A stretch of DNA of 64,000 nucleotides from Candidatus Thalassospirochaeta sargassi. Lineage in GTDB: Bacteria; Spirochaetota; Spirochaetia; UBA9216. The translations under genes and the position numbers were made by a program. Shown here piece by piece: positions 7,960-17,467 of this stretch. The stretch spans positions 61,950-125,949 of the forward strand of contig JAQQAL010000035.1 of assembly GCA_028532855.1 (NCBI GenBank), read 5' to 3'. Within the stretch, counting starts at the first letter, position 1. Each line of letters opens with the position of its first letter. The notes beneath the pieces are model-generated. The model was not told the DNA's origin and ran no database searches. It saw nothing but the letters and a program-made list of their open reading frames with translations.

Positions 7960-9646
7960 AATAGATTACTCCTTCACTCTTTTTACCATCAACTATTATT
8001 TTAATTTCATTATTAAGCCGAACATGGGTGAAATATTTTTCTCTAAAAATAATACATTGTTTTTCGAGATATTCAAAATCAATAAATGACTCTTTTGTCA
8101 TTCCTCTATTGTCTATAGACAGGTATGCCGTTTCTGTATTTAAAATATTATGAAAAAAATGGGAACCTTGACTGAGATCCGGATTCATATCAGGCAGTGT
8201 TGATTCAATAATTACACGCGCCCCGGATATCTGTGACCATTTTACCGGTATTCCCAGTGCAGGGTCAGAACTTCCCCAGCGACCGAATCCACATAAGACG
8301 TATGATCTCCCTTCGCTAATCAGTGTTCGATTAATTCTTTCGATTTCCAAGGGCATTTCAGCTGTATTTCTTGCTGAGAAAACTGATGGGAGTATATATA
8401 CAAAATCGATTATGTTCTCTAAAAACAAGTTCCCCAATGCATTATTTGAAGAAACTATTATTTTTTTATGGTCAATACTTGAAATTGATGGGGTACCTGC
8501 TGAATTCAGTTTTTTCATTGGTCTGATTTGGAGCAGGGCAAGATCTAACTCTTCTGATTCTAAATTTATATTGACGGCAAACTCTATTTCAATTTCTTCA
8601 TTGATTTTTGAACTGAAATCTTTAAGAAGATGCGACATACAATTATTAAAACCAAATAGTCCTCCCTTCAGGATAGGAGAGAAATCGATTAATTTGAATC
8701 CATTTTTCTGAAAACCCATCTCAAGTCTGTCCGATTCCGGGGAATATGTCGAACATAGAAATCTAATTATTTCATCTTCTTCAAGAAGTTTTATTGTTTT
8801 CTTAGTTAGAAATTCATCTTCATCAAGGGGGCTTTCTTTTTCTGGAGGTTTTAGATCAATTGTCCAGAGATGGGTTTGACCGGAGTCAAGCATAGCCTTC
8901 ATGGAAGCTGGCGGTGGAGTTCCGGGGTTTTCAGGGCAGAACAACCACTTTCGACCGCCGTCTACAATTGTTTTACCTAAGCCTGCCGCAAGTTCAATTA
9001 TTCCGCTCTCCTGGGCGCTGCCACCAAAAGGATAATAATTAAATGAACGACCTACCCCCGAGAACGCGGGGAGAAAAAATTGCCCATGTTTCTGCCCATG
9101 CACCCGTTGGATTATTACAGACATCATTTCAGTGCTTAAATCAAATCCTGCGGCCTGGAAACTATCCCGGGATGAACTAAACCAGGTTGAGGAATACACA
9201 AACTTAACGGCGTTTATTAATTGCATAAATCTTATATTTGGATCAGGACTGTTATTTGGTATCATTTTTGTAGCAAATAATCCTGCTAAGGGTTTATTAA
9301 GAGAATCCTCTGTAAAACTGGAAGACCTGACTGCTAAAGGTTCAGATATCCGGTTGGATATTTTACGTAATTCACCAACAAGCAATGGCGGAAAGGATGA
9401 TTGTTGAAACAACCTTGAAATCTCCTCATCAGTTTTGTCTTTGACCTGTTCCAATGAAAGGTTATTTTCAGAGATGAATTGTCCGAACACATCTGAAAGG
9501 ATAATAGTCATTTCGGGGATTATTAAATTTATACTGCTGGATCTGTCTTCCGGATAAAGCTCATCGATCAGTGATTGTATCCTGATAAGTCCTGCCCCCT
9601 TACCGCCAGGAGAACCGATACCTATATAAGATATGTTGTTTTTCAT
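7952..9646 (-). CDS. PEP/pyruvate-binding domain protein (PPDK N-terminal-like)
   Basis: The 564-residue protein is a shorter paralogue of the next gene. It starts directly at the ATP-grasp part with GSPGGKGAGLIRIQSL (residues 12-27), then AVRSSSFTEDSLNKPLAG (about 100) and LLQIRPMK (about 375). It then has the same module, GFGRWGSSDPALGIPVKW and SQGSHFFHNIL (about 455-505), and ends there, without sensor or nucleotidyltransferase. It has no swivelling phosphohistidine domain. Family knowledge: the N-terminal PPDK domain binds ATP and phosphorylates a histidine of a mobile domain. Here the acceptor is missing, so the reaction is unknown. It overlaps the larger paralogue by 8 nt. Confidence 0.72.
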   Translation of the reverse strand: MKNNISYIGIGSPGGKGAGLIRIQSLIDELYPEDRSSSINLIIPEMTIILSDVFGQFISENNLSLEQVKDKTDEEISRLFQQSSFPPLLVGELRKISNRISEPLAVRSSSFTEDSLNKPLAGLFATKMIPNNSPDPNIRFMQLINAVKFVYSSTWFSSSRDSFQAAGFDLSTEMMSVIIQRVHGQKHGQFFLPAFSGVGRSFNYYPFGGSAQESGIIELAAGLGKTIVDGGRKWLFCPENPGTPPPASMKAMLDSGQTHLWTIDLKPPEKESPLDEDEFLTKKTIKLLEEDEIIRFLCSTYSPESDRLEMGFQKNGFKLIDFSPILKGGLFGFNNCMSHLLKDFSSKINEEIEIEFAVNINLESEELDLALLQIRPMKKLNSAGTPSISSIDHKKIIVSSNNALGNLFLENIIDFVYILPSVFSARNTAEMPLEIERINRTLISEGRSYVLCGFGRWGSSDPALGIPVKWSQISGARVIIESTLPDMNPDLSQGSHFFHNILNTETAYLSIDNRGMTKESFIDFEYLEKQCIIFREKYFTHVRLNNEIKIIVDGKKSEGVIYYE

Positions 9647-9677
9647 TATTAAACCTTCAGCTTTTAGGTTATAATTT

Positions 9678-9708
9678 AACCCCGAGTATCAAATTGGTAC
9701 CCGGGGTT
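9678..9708 (-). terminator. Stem-loop between glutamate dehydrogenase and the PEP-binding genes
   Basis: Arms aaccccgagta (9678-9688) and tacccggggtt (9698-9708) pair over 11 bp with one G-U. On the minus strand it sits 6 nt past the gdh stop, before the next start at 9646. There is no clear U-run, so it may be a weak terminator or an mRNA-stabilising stem. Confidence 0.4.
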
Positions 9709-9713
9709 GTAAA

Positions 9714-10997
9714 TCAGGTCCAGCCGCGCAGTTTACACGCTTCTGCTACCCTGTTAACTGAAATTATGTATGCGGCATCTCTCATGAAGAGATTATTCTT
9801 TCTTGCAAGTCCTGACACCGCCATAAATGCCGAAGTCATTTTAATATCAAGTTTACTGATAACTTCATCCTTTTCCCAGTAATAGTTCATATTATTCTGA
9901 ACCTGCTCAAAGTAGCTGCATGTAACTCCGCCGGCATTGGCTAAAAAGTCGGGAATCACAAAAATACCACGCTCTTTCAGTACCTGATCAGCCTCAGGGG
10001 TTGTGGGACCATTTGCTGCTTCAGCAATAATCTTGACGCTTCTGCTGATCTTAGAAACATTTTCCGCTGTTATTTGATTCTCTAGAGCAGCAGGAATCAG
10101 GATATCAACACTCTGCTCAATCCAGGCTTCTCCAGGCAGCACCTCATAACCCAGGTCCTGAGCTTTTTCCTTGTCAATCCCGCCAAAGTGATCGGTTATG
10201 GATCTGAGTTCGTCTAGATTAATACCGTCCTTTTTACTAAACGCAAAGGATTTTGCTTCATTTTGATCCCAGCAGGATACACATGTAACGGTTCCGCCGA
10301 GCTGAATAAATAATTGAATTGCATACTGTGCAACATTGCCAAATCCCTGGATACTTGCAGTGGTTTCCGATGGCGAAATATTCAGCTCTTTCAGAGCCTC
10401 TCTAAGCGTAAATACCACACCAAATCCTGTAGCCTCAGTCCTGCCAAGGGAGCCGCCGAGACCTACAGGCTTTCCGGTGATAACGCCAGGATATTTGCCG
10501 CCTGTTATTGTTTCATACTCATCCATCATCCATAGCATATGCTGTGCACTAGTCATAACATCAGGGGCCGGCACATCTCTAACTGGTCCAAGTGCGCCGG
10601 CAATCTGTCTCATATAACCGCGGCAAATTCTTTCCTGTTCACCTGTACTCAAATGATGCGGGTCGCAAACAACCCCGCCCTTGCTGCCCCCAAGCGGAAT
10701 ATCGACGACACTGCATTTCCATGTCATCCACATTGATAATGCACGGACTGTGTCTATAGTTTCTAACGGGTGGAATCTTATTCCGCCCTTACCCGGACCC
10801 AAGGCATCATTATGCTGGCATCTGAAACCGTTGAAGACTTCAACAGTGCCATCATCCATCTTAACAGGAATATTAACATGATATTCCCTCATCGGCACCC
10901 TCAACAGGGATCTTGTCCCTTGATCCAGCGAAAGATGCTCTGCAATGCTGTCAAACTGCTGCTGAGCCATTTTGAATGCGTTGTACGACTTATTCAT
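9714..10997 (-). CDS. gdhA: Glutamate dehydrogenase (Glu/Leu/Phe/Val dehydrogenase family)
   Basis: The 427-residue protein is full length for the hexameric GDH family. It has the substrate-binding GPGKGGIRFH and Lys-containing LGGSKGGVVCDP near residue 105, the catalytic-Asp segment PAPDVMT, and the Rossmann GFGNVAQYA near residue 225. It catalyses reversible oxidative deamination of glutamate to 2-oxoglutarate. RBS GAGGAG precedes the ATG. It sits inside the PEP-binding cluster on the same strand, linking the cluster to nitrogen/carbon balance; that link is inferred from position only. A leucine or phenylalanine dehydrogenase is less likely given the length and motifs. Confidence 0.9.
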   Translation of the reverse strand: MNKSYNAFKMAQQQFDSIAEHLSLDQGTRSLLRVPMREYHVNIPVKMDDGTVEVFNGFRCQHNDALGPGKGGIRFHPLETIDTVRALSMWMTWKCSVVDIPLGGSKGGVVCDPHHLSTGEQERICRGYMRQIAGALGPVRDVPAPDVMTSAQHMLWMMDEYETITGGKYPGVITGKPVGLGGSLGRTEATGFGVVFTLREALKELNISPSETTASIQGFGNVAQYAIQLFIQLGGTVTCVSCWDQNEAKSFAFSKKDGINLDELRSITDHFGGIDKEKAQDLGYEVLPGEAWIEQSVDILIPAALENQITAENVSKISRSVKIIAEAANGPTTPEADQVLKERGIFVIPDFLANAGGVTCSYFEQVQNNMNYYWEKDEVISKLDIKMTSAFMAVSGLARKNNLFMRDAAYIISVNRVAEACKLRGWT

Positions 10998-11051
10998 ATA
11001 TCAATATCTCCTCTGATATTAAAGATTTCAAACGAAATAATTATTACGCCC

Positions 11052-11624
11052 TTATAATTGATGAACAGCACGGTTATACCAGGGTATACACCATTCAGAA
11101 TCTTTGGTTAGTAATGACATTGACAAATTTTCAAGTTTCAAACGACTGCGATCAATTTTGCCTTTACTGAAAATTTCAAGAACCTCCATAATAAAACAGG
11201 CGTGTGAAACAACTATCAACCGCTGATCTCGATGTCGGTCCGCGATAGTATTAATAATTTTTTCAGCACGAGATCTGAAAGCTAAAAGTTGTTCAGCACC
11301 CGGAATTTTTCCACGTTCAGGATAAATAGTTTTTCTCTCCTGCATATCCATTCCTTCAGCAATTCCGAAGTTAAATTCAATTAGTAATTCTTCAGTTCTA
11401 ATCTCCGGAATATCTGCAGATGAAGATATAATTTCCGAAGTTTCCTTTGCTCTACTGAGCGGGCTGGTATAGATAAGATTCCATTTTGAATTCTTAAAAT
11501 ATTCTGCAACCAAACCAGCCTGTGTTCTACCTGTTTCATTAAGGGGAATATCCGAAACACCCTGAACCTTAAATTGCTTATTCCAGTTGGTTTGTCCGTG
11601 TCTCACTATGCATAATTCAGTCAT
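11052..11624 (-). CDS. Histidine phosphatase family protein
   Basis: The 190-residue protein belongs to the phosphoglycerate-mutase/histidine-phosphatase superfamily. The phospho-acceptor RHGQTNWNKQFKVQG sits at residues 8-22, a second Arg lies in YTSPLSRAKET, and the second catalytic His is in VVSHACF near residue 140. The length fits the CobC/GpmB-like phosphatases. It lies between glutamate dehydrogenase and an unknown protein in the same direction. Substrate unknown. Confidence 0.85.
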   Translation of the reverse strand: MTELCIVRHGQTNWNKQFKVQGVSDIPLNETGRTQAGLVAEYFKNSKWNLIYTSPLSRAKETSEIISSSADIPEIRTEELLIEFNFGIAEGMDMQERKTIYPERGKIPGAEQLLAFRSRAEKIINTIADRHRDQRLIVVSHACFIMEVLEIFSKGKIDRSRLKLENLSMSLLTKDSEWCIPWYNRAVHQL

Positions 11625-11649
11625 ATTCCACCACTGTTTGATTTTATTT

Positions 11650-12669
11650 TCATTTCGAGTCCTCTTTAGAGTTGAGTTGTTCAGATAATAAAAAAGTCAT
11701 AAACAATTCTTCTATGGTAGTCAGGGGGCCTGATTCGGCAGCACCTCTATGAGCAGACCATGAAGCTCTTTTACGATAAAAAGAGTACATTTGCCGAGGG
11801 TCCGCATCCAGTTCCAACGGCCTGGGGTCATTAGAATCGAGAATGTTTTTTATGTCTTTATAGTCTATAGCGAAAACGTTTTTTTCAGTCATGTAGGCTC
11901 TAATCTTTTTAATATATTCAAACGGCAAGCCGAAAATAAATTCTTCAAGAGTCTGCAGCATTTCTCTATCCATGCTATAAGCCTCAAGAAATTTATGCCA
12001 TCTAATCGACAGGATAGATGATAATTGCATTAGTTCTACAGTACCTAGCATCGTACCGAATGCCGGTATGATAGAGCGTCTACTGGACCATAGACTGTAA
12101 ATATTGACAGCAAATGAAGTGTTTTGAGATAAGTCTCTATATTCCCAGAATTTGATTAAATTTCCAGCAGCTGTACTTCTCACGGCCTGCTCAGTAACCG
12201 GTCTCTCAATAATCTTTTGGTAAACCTCTTCTATAAGAAGCATATACATCAACTTTTCCCATTTTATTAAGACATTCTTTCTGAATTTATATAATTCTGG
12301 ATATTTATTGCAAAGTTTTGACAGATACCCATAGAGATTAAATTTAGTAATTGTGTAAGTCCGGCCTATTGAAACTTTGGACGGAAGAAGCACAGAAAAA
12401 GTACAACCATTCTGGATAAGACTCTTTGCGAGAGAATTAATACTTTTTTCATCATCAAGTTTATAGCTGTCCAGGATTGAATCACATGAATTATAAATAT
12501 TTTTGAGCTGTTCATTATTTTGTCTTAGTCTTTCAACCTTTTGATGGTGCTGACTATCTAAATATTTCAGCATAAATGACACTTCATCTAACAGAGTCGG
12601 AATCTCGGGTTCGCAGAATATGTTGGAAACAGCTTCCGTTTTATCACACATTAGTGAACTGCTTCGCAT
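11650..12669 (-). CDS. Conserved-looking protein of unknown function
   Basis: I do not recognise a family in this 339-residue soluble protein. It is Lys/Glu-rich and mostly helical by composition, with an early probable coiled coil (SQHHQKVERLRQNNEQLKN, residues about 40-58), no signal peptide and no membrane segments. Its start overlaps the GreA/Rnk-like gene by 26 nt. The Met at residue 7 (12651) sits right over that gene's stop and is an alternative start. The tight packing suggests co-translation with the cluster. Confidence 0.6.
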   Translation of the reverse strand: MRSSSLMCDKTEAVSNIFCEPEIPTLLDEVSFMLKYLDSQHHQKVERLRQNNEQLKNIYNSCDSILDSYKLDDEKSINSLAKSLIQNGCTFSVLLPSKVSIGRTYTITKFNLYGYLSKLCNKYPELYKFRKNVLIKWEKLMYMLLIEEVYQKIIERPVTEQAVRSTAAGNLIKFWEYRDLSQNTSFAVNIYSLWSSRRSIIPAFGTMLGTVELMQLSSILSIRWHKFLEAYSMDREMLQTLEEFIFGLPFEYIKKIRAYMTEKNVFAIDYKDIKNILDSNDPRPLELDADPRQMYSFYRKRASWSAHRGAAESGPLTTIEELFMTFLLSEQLNSKEDSK

Positions 12670-13054
12670 GATGTACTTCTTTTATTTCAATCCTGTAAAT
12701 ACCACCTGGGGCGCTGTATTCTGATAAACTGTTTTTTCTTTTTCCAATCAGTGCTATACCTAAAGGGGTAATAACGGATAAATTTCCAGGATCTAACGAT
12801 AGATCAGCAGGATACACAAGTTTTATCTCATGAAGTTTATCATCGCCTGTATATTGGTATTTTACCAATGAGTTTATTTTTACAATGTTTGAAGAGAGTG
12901 TTCCGTCTGGAACTATTTCGGCATCGTCCAGTTCTGATAAGAATTGAGAGAATTGCTGTTGGCGGGTTTTTGTCCTTGAAGCATAATTTTCAACTATTCT
13001 CTTTAACCTGATATAATCATCCAGTTCAAAATATAGCTTTTCCTCAAAGTTCAT
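12644..13054 (-). CDS. GreA/Rnk-like transcript-factor C-terminal domain protein
   Basis: Starting at the ATG with RBS GGAGAGG (13054) gives 136 residues beginning MNFEEKLYFELDDY; the upstream in-frame Met at 13135 has no RBS. The layout is a short helical N-terminus (about 1-45) followed by a GreA/GreB/Rnk-type FKBP-like domain containing LVYPADLSLDPGNLSVITPLGIALIGK. Rnk-like proteins bind RNA polymerase in the secondary channel. It may alternatively be a free-standing GreA-like factor. It is the second gene of the cluster. Confidence 0.65.
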   Translation of the reverse strand: MNFEEKLYFELDDYIRLKRIVENYASRTKTRQQQFSQFLSELDDAEIVPDGTLSSNIVKINSLVKYQYTGDDKLHEIKLVYPADLSLDPGNLSVITPLGIALIGKRKNSLSEYSAPGGIYRIEIKEVHHAKQFTNV

Positions 13055-13155
13055 ATCATCCTCTCCATATAAACATTGTTGGTTATAATTCAATATTAGA
13101 AGGGAATTGATGAGACGCCAATAATGGAAAAACATGCATTTATTCTACATGTTTT

Positions 13156-14046
13156 TTACATGTCGGAAACAGGATTACGCAGAAATGAGGTAAGGTTGAT
13201 ATTTGAATTATTTAATTTTAGTTTTTTTCTAACAGTGTTACGATGGCGCTCTACAGTGAGTTCGGAAATACCCAGGAGAGAAGATATTTCTTTTGTAAGC
13301 ATACCATTCTTTATCAGGTTGCATACTTCAAGTTCACGCGGAGTAAGAAGGTGCTGAATATGTGTCAGGCTGTTACTGTCTTTTCCGAATTTATTTTCTA
13401 ATGAAAATCGGATATTTAAAATTAAATCTCTATCATGTGAAGAAAGTTTTTCATTCTGCAGCAATTTACTTATTTCCGGATATATTATGGAATTCAGAAA
13501 TGTCTTCTCCTCATCCTGATAGTTCTTCTTTTCTATTCCATATTGTGCCATGATTTCATGTAAAGCTATGTTCTTTTTCTCTAGATCATCAGTCTGTTTC
13601 TGGAGCCGTATCGTGGATTCTCTAAGTATATTCTCAAGTTCATTTTTTTGAAGTACATTCGCGAGAAGGGCTGTTGTTGATTCAACAAGATATCTCTCCC
13701 TGTCGAGAAAAACAAGCTCAGCCACGTAACCCCGGGCTGGCTGAAAATAGTATGAAAAAATTGTAACTCGTTTATTAATGCTGAAAATTGAAGAGCAAGA
13801 AAAGCTGTCAACCGGTTTTGTGTTTTTGACAGAATTGTTTTCTATTGGATCATTGAAATCCGAAATGAATATTCCGACATCGGCATTATCAGGATATTGC
13901 ATGGCCTCTTTAAGTATTACTGCTGTTTTATCACATATGATCGCTGAAGTGAGATTGGGCTTTGTAAATAATATGGAAAGTTTATACAGAGCATCCAGCT
14001 CTTTCTCCCGTTCATGCAGTTGACTTTCAAGATCTGTTTGCTTCAT
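13156..14046 (-). CDS. LuxR-type regulator with N-terminal sensor segment
   Basis: The 296-residue protein has an N-terminal segment QLHEREKELDALYKLSILF (residues 9-27), a GAF-like region to about 135, a coiled coil (about 140-175), and a C-terminal LuxR/FixJ helix-turn-helix with LTPRELEVCNLI and ISELTVERHRNTVRKKL. There is no receiver domain. Its N-terminus resembles the start of the 1054-residue PEP-binding fusion (LHERAKELECLYLVKKIV), so both may read the same signal. It is the first gene of the cluster and the likely local regulator. Confidence 0.78.
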   Translation of the reverse strand: MKQTDLESQLHEREKELDALYKLSILFTKPNLTSAIICDKTAVILKEAMQYPDNADVGIFISDFNDPIENNSVKNTKPVDSFSCSSIFSINKRVTIFSYYFQPARGYVAELVFLDRERYLVESTTALLANVLQKNELENILRESTIRLQKQTDDLEKKNIALHEIMAQYGIEKKNYQDEEKTFLNSIIYPEISKLLQNEKLSSHDRDLILNIRFSLENKFGKDSNSLTHIQHLLTPRELEVCNLIKNGMLTKEISSLLGISELTVERHRNTVRKKLKLNNSNINLTSFLRNPVSDM

Positions 14047-14099
14047 ATCTTTTCCATTTTCGATGAATTATAACACAAATTTTGTATTGCTTCACAGTT

Positions 14100-15896
14100 T
14101 TATACTGTAAATCGTTTCAGCTCATTCTGAACAGATGCGGTAGAATCCTTTGATTCCTGAGATATTTCTCTCAGGTTGATCATAGCTTTGTTTATTTCAT
14201 TGATCCCTATAGACACCTCTTTTATACCGCCGAAAACGGAATTTGACAGTTCTTTAAGACTTCCCATCGATCGGCTGATATCCTGAGACCCTTCATTGAT
14301 TTCTTCGGAAGCAGACTGAATCTGGCTTGTGATATCCGAGAGTGATGTTATAGCTCCGGTTATCTCGGAGGTACCGTTAGACAGTTCATGCATGCTTGCA
14401 TTTATTTCCTGGAAAGTAGAAGTGAAACCTGAAAGAGTATTTTCCACGGTCTCAAAAGATTCTTTATTATCCTCAGAAGCTGAACGTGCGTTCTGCACAA
14501 TACCTGTTATCTTGTTAAGAGTATCATTAATTAAATAAGCATTCTTTCCGGTCTCCTCAGCAAGTTTTCTGATTTCAGATGCTACAACAGCAAAACCTTT
14601 ACCCGCATCACCTGCATGCGCAGCCTCGATTGCCGCGTTCATAGCAAGAAGATTGGTCTGCGATGAAATATTATTTATAACCTCCGTTATATTCTGCATA
14701 TTTGATGAGAGTTTAAAAACCTCTTGTATTGAATTATCCGTCTGCTTCATGTTCTCAGCTGTAAGCCTTATCTGAGTTGTTAGTTCAGAGGTCTGCTCAT
14801 TACGTTCAGAACTTATTTTCGCAACATTGTTGATTGATGCAGCCATCTCCTCTACCGAGGCGGATGATTGAGTCACAGCGCTTGACTGATTTTCAATCTG
14901 TTTTGTAAGGGCGCTTAAATTTGCTGCAATCTGTTCAACCGCCGTTACAGATTCAGAAACAACCTCATTCTGATGCTCCACCTGCCGGGACATTTGATTC
15001 ATGTTTGCATCCATTTCCTGAACAGATGATGACACTTCTTCAGTTGCCTCTGCCAGACTGTTGTTGAGAATTGAATCCTGATTGCTTAATTCATTTATAT
15101 TACGGATCAGGGAGCCAAGACTGCTGAAACTGCTGTTAAAATCCTGAATCAGCTTTCCAAATTCATTTTTTTGATTATATTCAATTGTCCGGTTAAGAAT
15201 ACCCTCTGACATATTTTCAGAATAAGTATTTATCTTTACAAAACCGTCCAAAATTGTTTTTATCAGGAATGAGGCTGTAAGTATGCTGAGCAATACGGCA
15301 ATAAAAGATGAAGCCAATGAAATAATTCTCGTGTTGTTCTGCATTTCGATCAGCCCGTCAAGACTGCCTGCAAGTTCCATCAAATGTTCTTCTACAAGTA
15401 TTGTCAGCTGTTCGCTCATAGCAGCGGCATAAGGATCAAACTCACCCATCATGATATTCCCAGCCTCAGGCCCGAAGTCTATATAAGCCTGCGCCATATC
15501 CTTCCCTACCCTGTAAAAGTCGTTGAGGGTCACCTTCAGCATGCTGAGTTCCTTTTGAAGTTCCGGTTCCTTCTCATATGTTTCAATGAGGCTGTTAAGA
15601 ATTTCTTCCGCCTGATTATAATAATTTTCCGCTTCGTCGTAACCATCGTTATATCCTGGAAGACCTCTTGTTGCGGATATGTCGGTGAGCCATTGCTGAA
15701 TTTGAATTACATCTTTTTCCAGTTCCAGAAAATGCAGGGTGTGCGGCAAGATTTCTTCACCGATTTTAATGATTTTAGATTCACTGGTATAACTGCGGTA
15801 TATGGTGAATGCCGAGAAACCGATTATAACAATCAAGATAACAGCAAACCCCATGATTAATATATTTTTTAAAGTTAAATTCATTTTGCTCTCCAT
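14100..15896 (-). CDS. Methyl-accepting chemotaxis protein
   Basis: The 598-residue protein has a first membrane helix (about 8-30), a periplasmic four-helix-bundle-type sensor (about 35-185), a second helix (about 188-212), HAMP (about 213-265), and a signalling domain. The hairpin tip contains [19 protein letters not shown] and [19 protein letters not shown] (about 410-445). It couples to CheA/CheW to steer flagellar rotation. Ligand unknown. It is probably monocistronic, in the same direction as the LuxR cluster. Confidence 0.93.
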   Translation of the reverse strand: MESKMNLTLKNILIMGFAVILIVIIGFSAFTIYRSYTSESKIIKIGEEILPHTLHFLELEKDVIQIQQWLTDISATRGLPGYNDGYDEAENYYNQAEEILNSLIETYEKEPELQKELSMLKVTLNDFYRVGKDMAQAYIDFGPEAGNIMMGEFDPYAAAMSEQLTILVEEHLMELAGSLDGLIEMQNNTRIISLASSFIAVLLSILTASFLIKTILDGFVKINTYSENMSEGILNRTIEYNQKNEFGKLIQDFNSSFSSLGSLIRNINELSNQDSILNNSLAEATEEVSSSVQEMDANMNQMSRQVEHQNEVVSESVTAVEQIAANLSALTKQIENQSSAVTQSSASVEEMAASINNVAKISSERNEQTSELTTQIRLTAENMKQTDNSIQEVFKLSSNMQNITEVINNISSQTNLLAMNAAIEAAHAGDAGKGFAVVASEIRKLAEETGKNAYLINDTLNKITGIVQNARSASEDNKESFETVENTLSGFTSTFQEINASMHELSNGTSEITGAITSLSDITSQIQSASEEINEGSQDISRSMGSLKELSNSVFGGIKEVSIGINEINKAMINLREISQESKDSTASVQNELKRFTV

Positions 15897-15970
15897 TTTT
15901 TATGTATATTTAATTGGTAAAGTATAATTATTAAGAAATCAGATGCAAGTTTTAAATGACTTAAATCTTG

Positions 15971-16522
15971 TTAAAGTCTGAAACCTGCGGCAATTCCTGT
16001 AACCAGATCAATCATCTCCAGCTCAGCGAGGTTACTGCTGTATCCGGGACTCAGCGTGAAACGCGGACCTGCCGAAAACTCAAGACTTAAGCTGTCGCTC
16101 ACAAACCAAAGCAGCTGCGCATGTACTTCAGCAGCAAAAAGAAAGTAAGGCAACGGTCGACTCATAATAATTCCCGGCATCAGGGCTGCTCCGCCTGAGA
16201 TCTGCAGGTTTTCTCCATTTAATATTATCAGCCCGGCCTCTAGAGGAAACAACAGGTTGAAACCGGTGTAACCCATCCCCAACTCCATACCTGCCCCAAG
16301 CAGCAGCCTGTCCTTCTCCCGGCTAAATATAAGATTGACAGAACCACCGTTAGCCCCAGGGTCCCAACCGCCACCGAAATAGAGTCCGTTGTTAATGTTT
16401 ATTCCCGTTTCTGCACGGTATTCAGTTTTCTCAGCCCCATCTTCTGCAGCCGCATTCTGCTGCAGCGCGGGCAGAAAAGTAAAGGCAGTAATTGCTGTAA
16501 AAAGTATCAGTATCTTCTTCAT
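15971..16522 (-). CDS. Secreted, outer-membrane-barrel-like protein
   Basis: The 183-residue protein has a signal peptide (MKKILILFTAITAFTFLPAL, cut near AAAE). The remainder is rich in Gly and alternating hydrophobic residues and ends in F-R-L, as in small beta-barrel proteins. RBS GGAG lies before the ATG, and it starts 3 nt after the hydrolase gene, so the two form an operon. Function unknown. Confidence 0.6.
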   Translation of the reverse strand: MKKILILFTAITAFTFLPALQQNAAAEDGAEKTEYRAETGININNGLYFGGGWDPGANGGSVNLIFSREKDRLLLGAGMELGMGYTGFNLLFPLEAGLIILNGENLQISGGAALMPGIIMSRPLPYFLFAAEVHAQLLWFVSDSLSLEFSAGPRFTLSPGYSSNLAELEMIDLVTGIAAGFRL

Positions 16523-16525
16523 AGC

Positions 16526-17287
16526 CTATCTCCATCCGTTCTCGTTGAAAAACTCAATCATGTATTCAATTACCTCTGCATGAAATGCCTCTCTTGTAAT
16601 GGTGGGCTCATAATCGCCGTCCTGTGGTCCGTATGTACCGAAGTATGAATGAGAGCCCCCATCTATCTGATGGACAACAGTATAATTTGATGTTTCAGCC
16701 GGATAATCAGTTTCTGTTTCATCAAGCCAGGTCTCGGGTGGCAGCAGGCTGAGTGTACTATCCACATCTTCAATCTTTTCTATAGATGAATACAGAGACA
16801 GAACCCGACCGTCCCAGTCTGCAAGGCTGTTGCCTGATGCCGGACGCGAATCCATTAATATCAACCCCTCAAAAACATCCGGGTTGTCATAAACCACGGC
16901 GGCAGCCATTGCACCCCCAAGTGAGTGCCCCGCTATAATCCAGGTTGTTATTTCGGGATAGTCTTCAATAACCGATAATCCCGCATCTATATCAAATACG
17001 GCAAGGTTCCCGGGCATTTTTGTGATAAGCGCCGCAATCCCTGCCTCTCCAACAAAGTCCGAAAGGATCTCGTTGTAAACATGATTGTCAACAAGACCTC
17101 CGGGGTAAAAAAGCAGACCGGTATCAGTAACCGTTGGCTGGTTTGGCCTTATTTCTATTTTATTGCGTGTTTCGGTGATCGTAACATCGGGGCTAATGTC
17201 ATCTGCAGTATACAGGGCTCTGTAGCTGCAGCCGGTAATCAGCAGAACTATGGAGAACAACATAATTGAATATTTACAAAATTTCAT
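16526..17287 (-). CDS. Lipoprotein alpha/beta hydrolase
   Basis: The 253-residue protein has a lipoprotein signal (IVLLITGCSYRAL, Cys near residue 20). An alpha/beta-hydrolase fold has the nucleophile elbow IIAGHSLGGAMAA (about residue 120), an acidic strand LILMDSRPA, and a likely catalytic His in DGGSHSYFGTYGPQDGD. It would act in the periplasm or at the outer membrane. Substrate unknown. It is co-transcribed with the barrel-like protein downstream. Confidence 0.75.
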   Translation of the reverse strand: MKFCKYSIMLFSIVLLITGCSYRALYTADDISPDVTITETRNKIEIRPNQPTVTDTGLLFYPGGLVDNHVYNEILSDFVGEAGIAALITKMPGNLAVFDIDAGLSVIEDYPEITTWIIAGHSLGGAMAAAVVYDNPDVFEGLILMDSRPASGNSLADWDGRVLSLYSSIEKIEDVDSTLSLLPPETWLDETETDYPAETSNYTVVHQIDGGSHSYFGTYGPQDGDYEPTITREAFHAEVIEYMIEFFNENGWR

Positions 17288-17403
17288 GTAGTAATTGTAA
17301 TCGCAGGCGAATAAAAGATCAATTGTAAGACTTTAAAGCTTCGTTCCTAACATCCCCCGTAGTGTTATTACCAACTGAAACTCCTCATCGGGAAATAATT
17401 GTT

Positions 17404-17451
17404 ACATAAAAAAAGACCGATTGTGTTTCCGTCACAACCGGCCTCTTTTTA
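17404..17451 (-). terminator. Strong terminator downstream of the 17.5-18.3 kb gene
   Basis: Arms agaccgattgtg (17414-17425) and cacaaccggcct (17433-17444) pair almost completely. The stem is flanked by A-runs on the left and T-runs on the right, so it can stop transcripts from both strands. Confidence 0.8.
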
Positions 17452-17467
17452 TTTGTCATTGAATATC

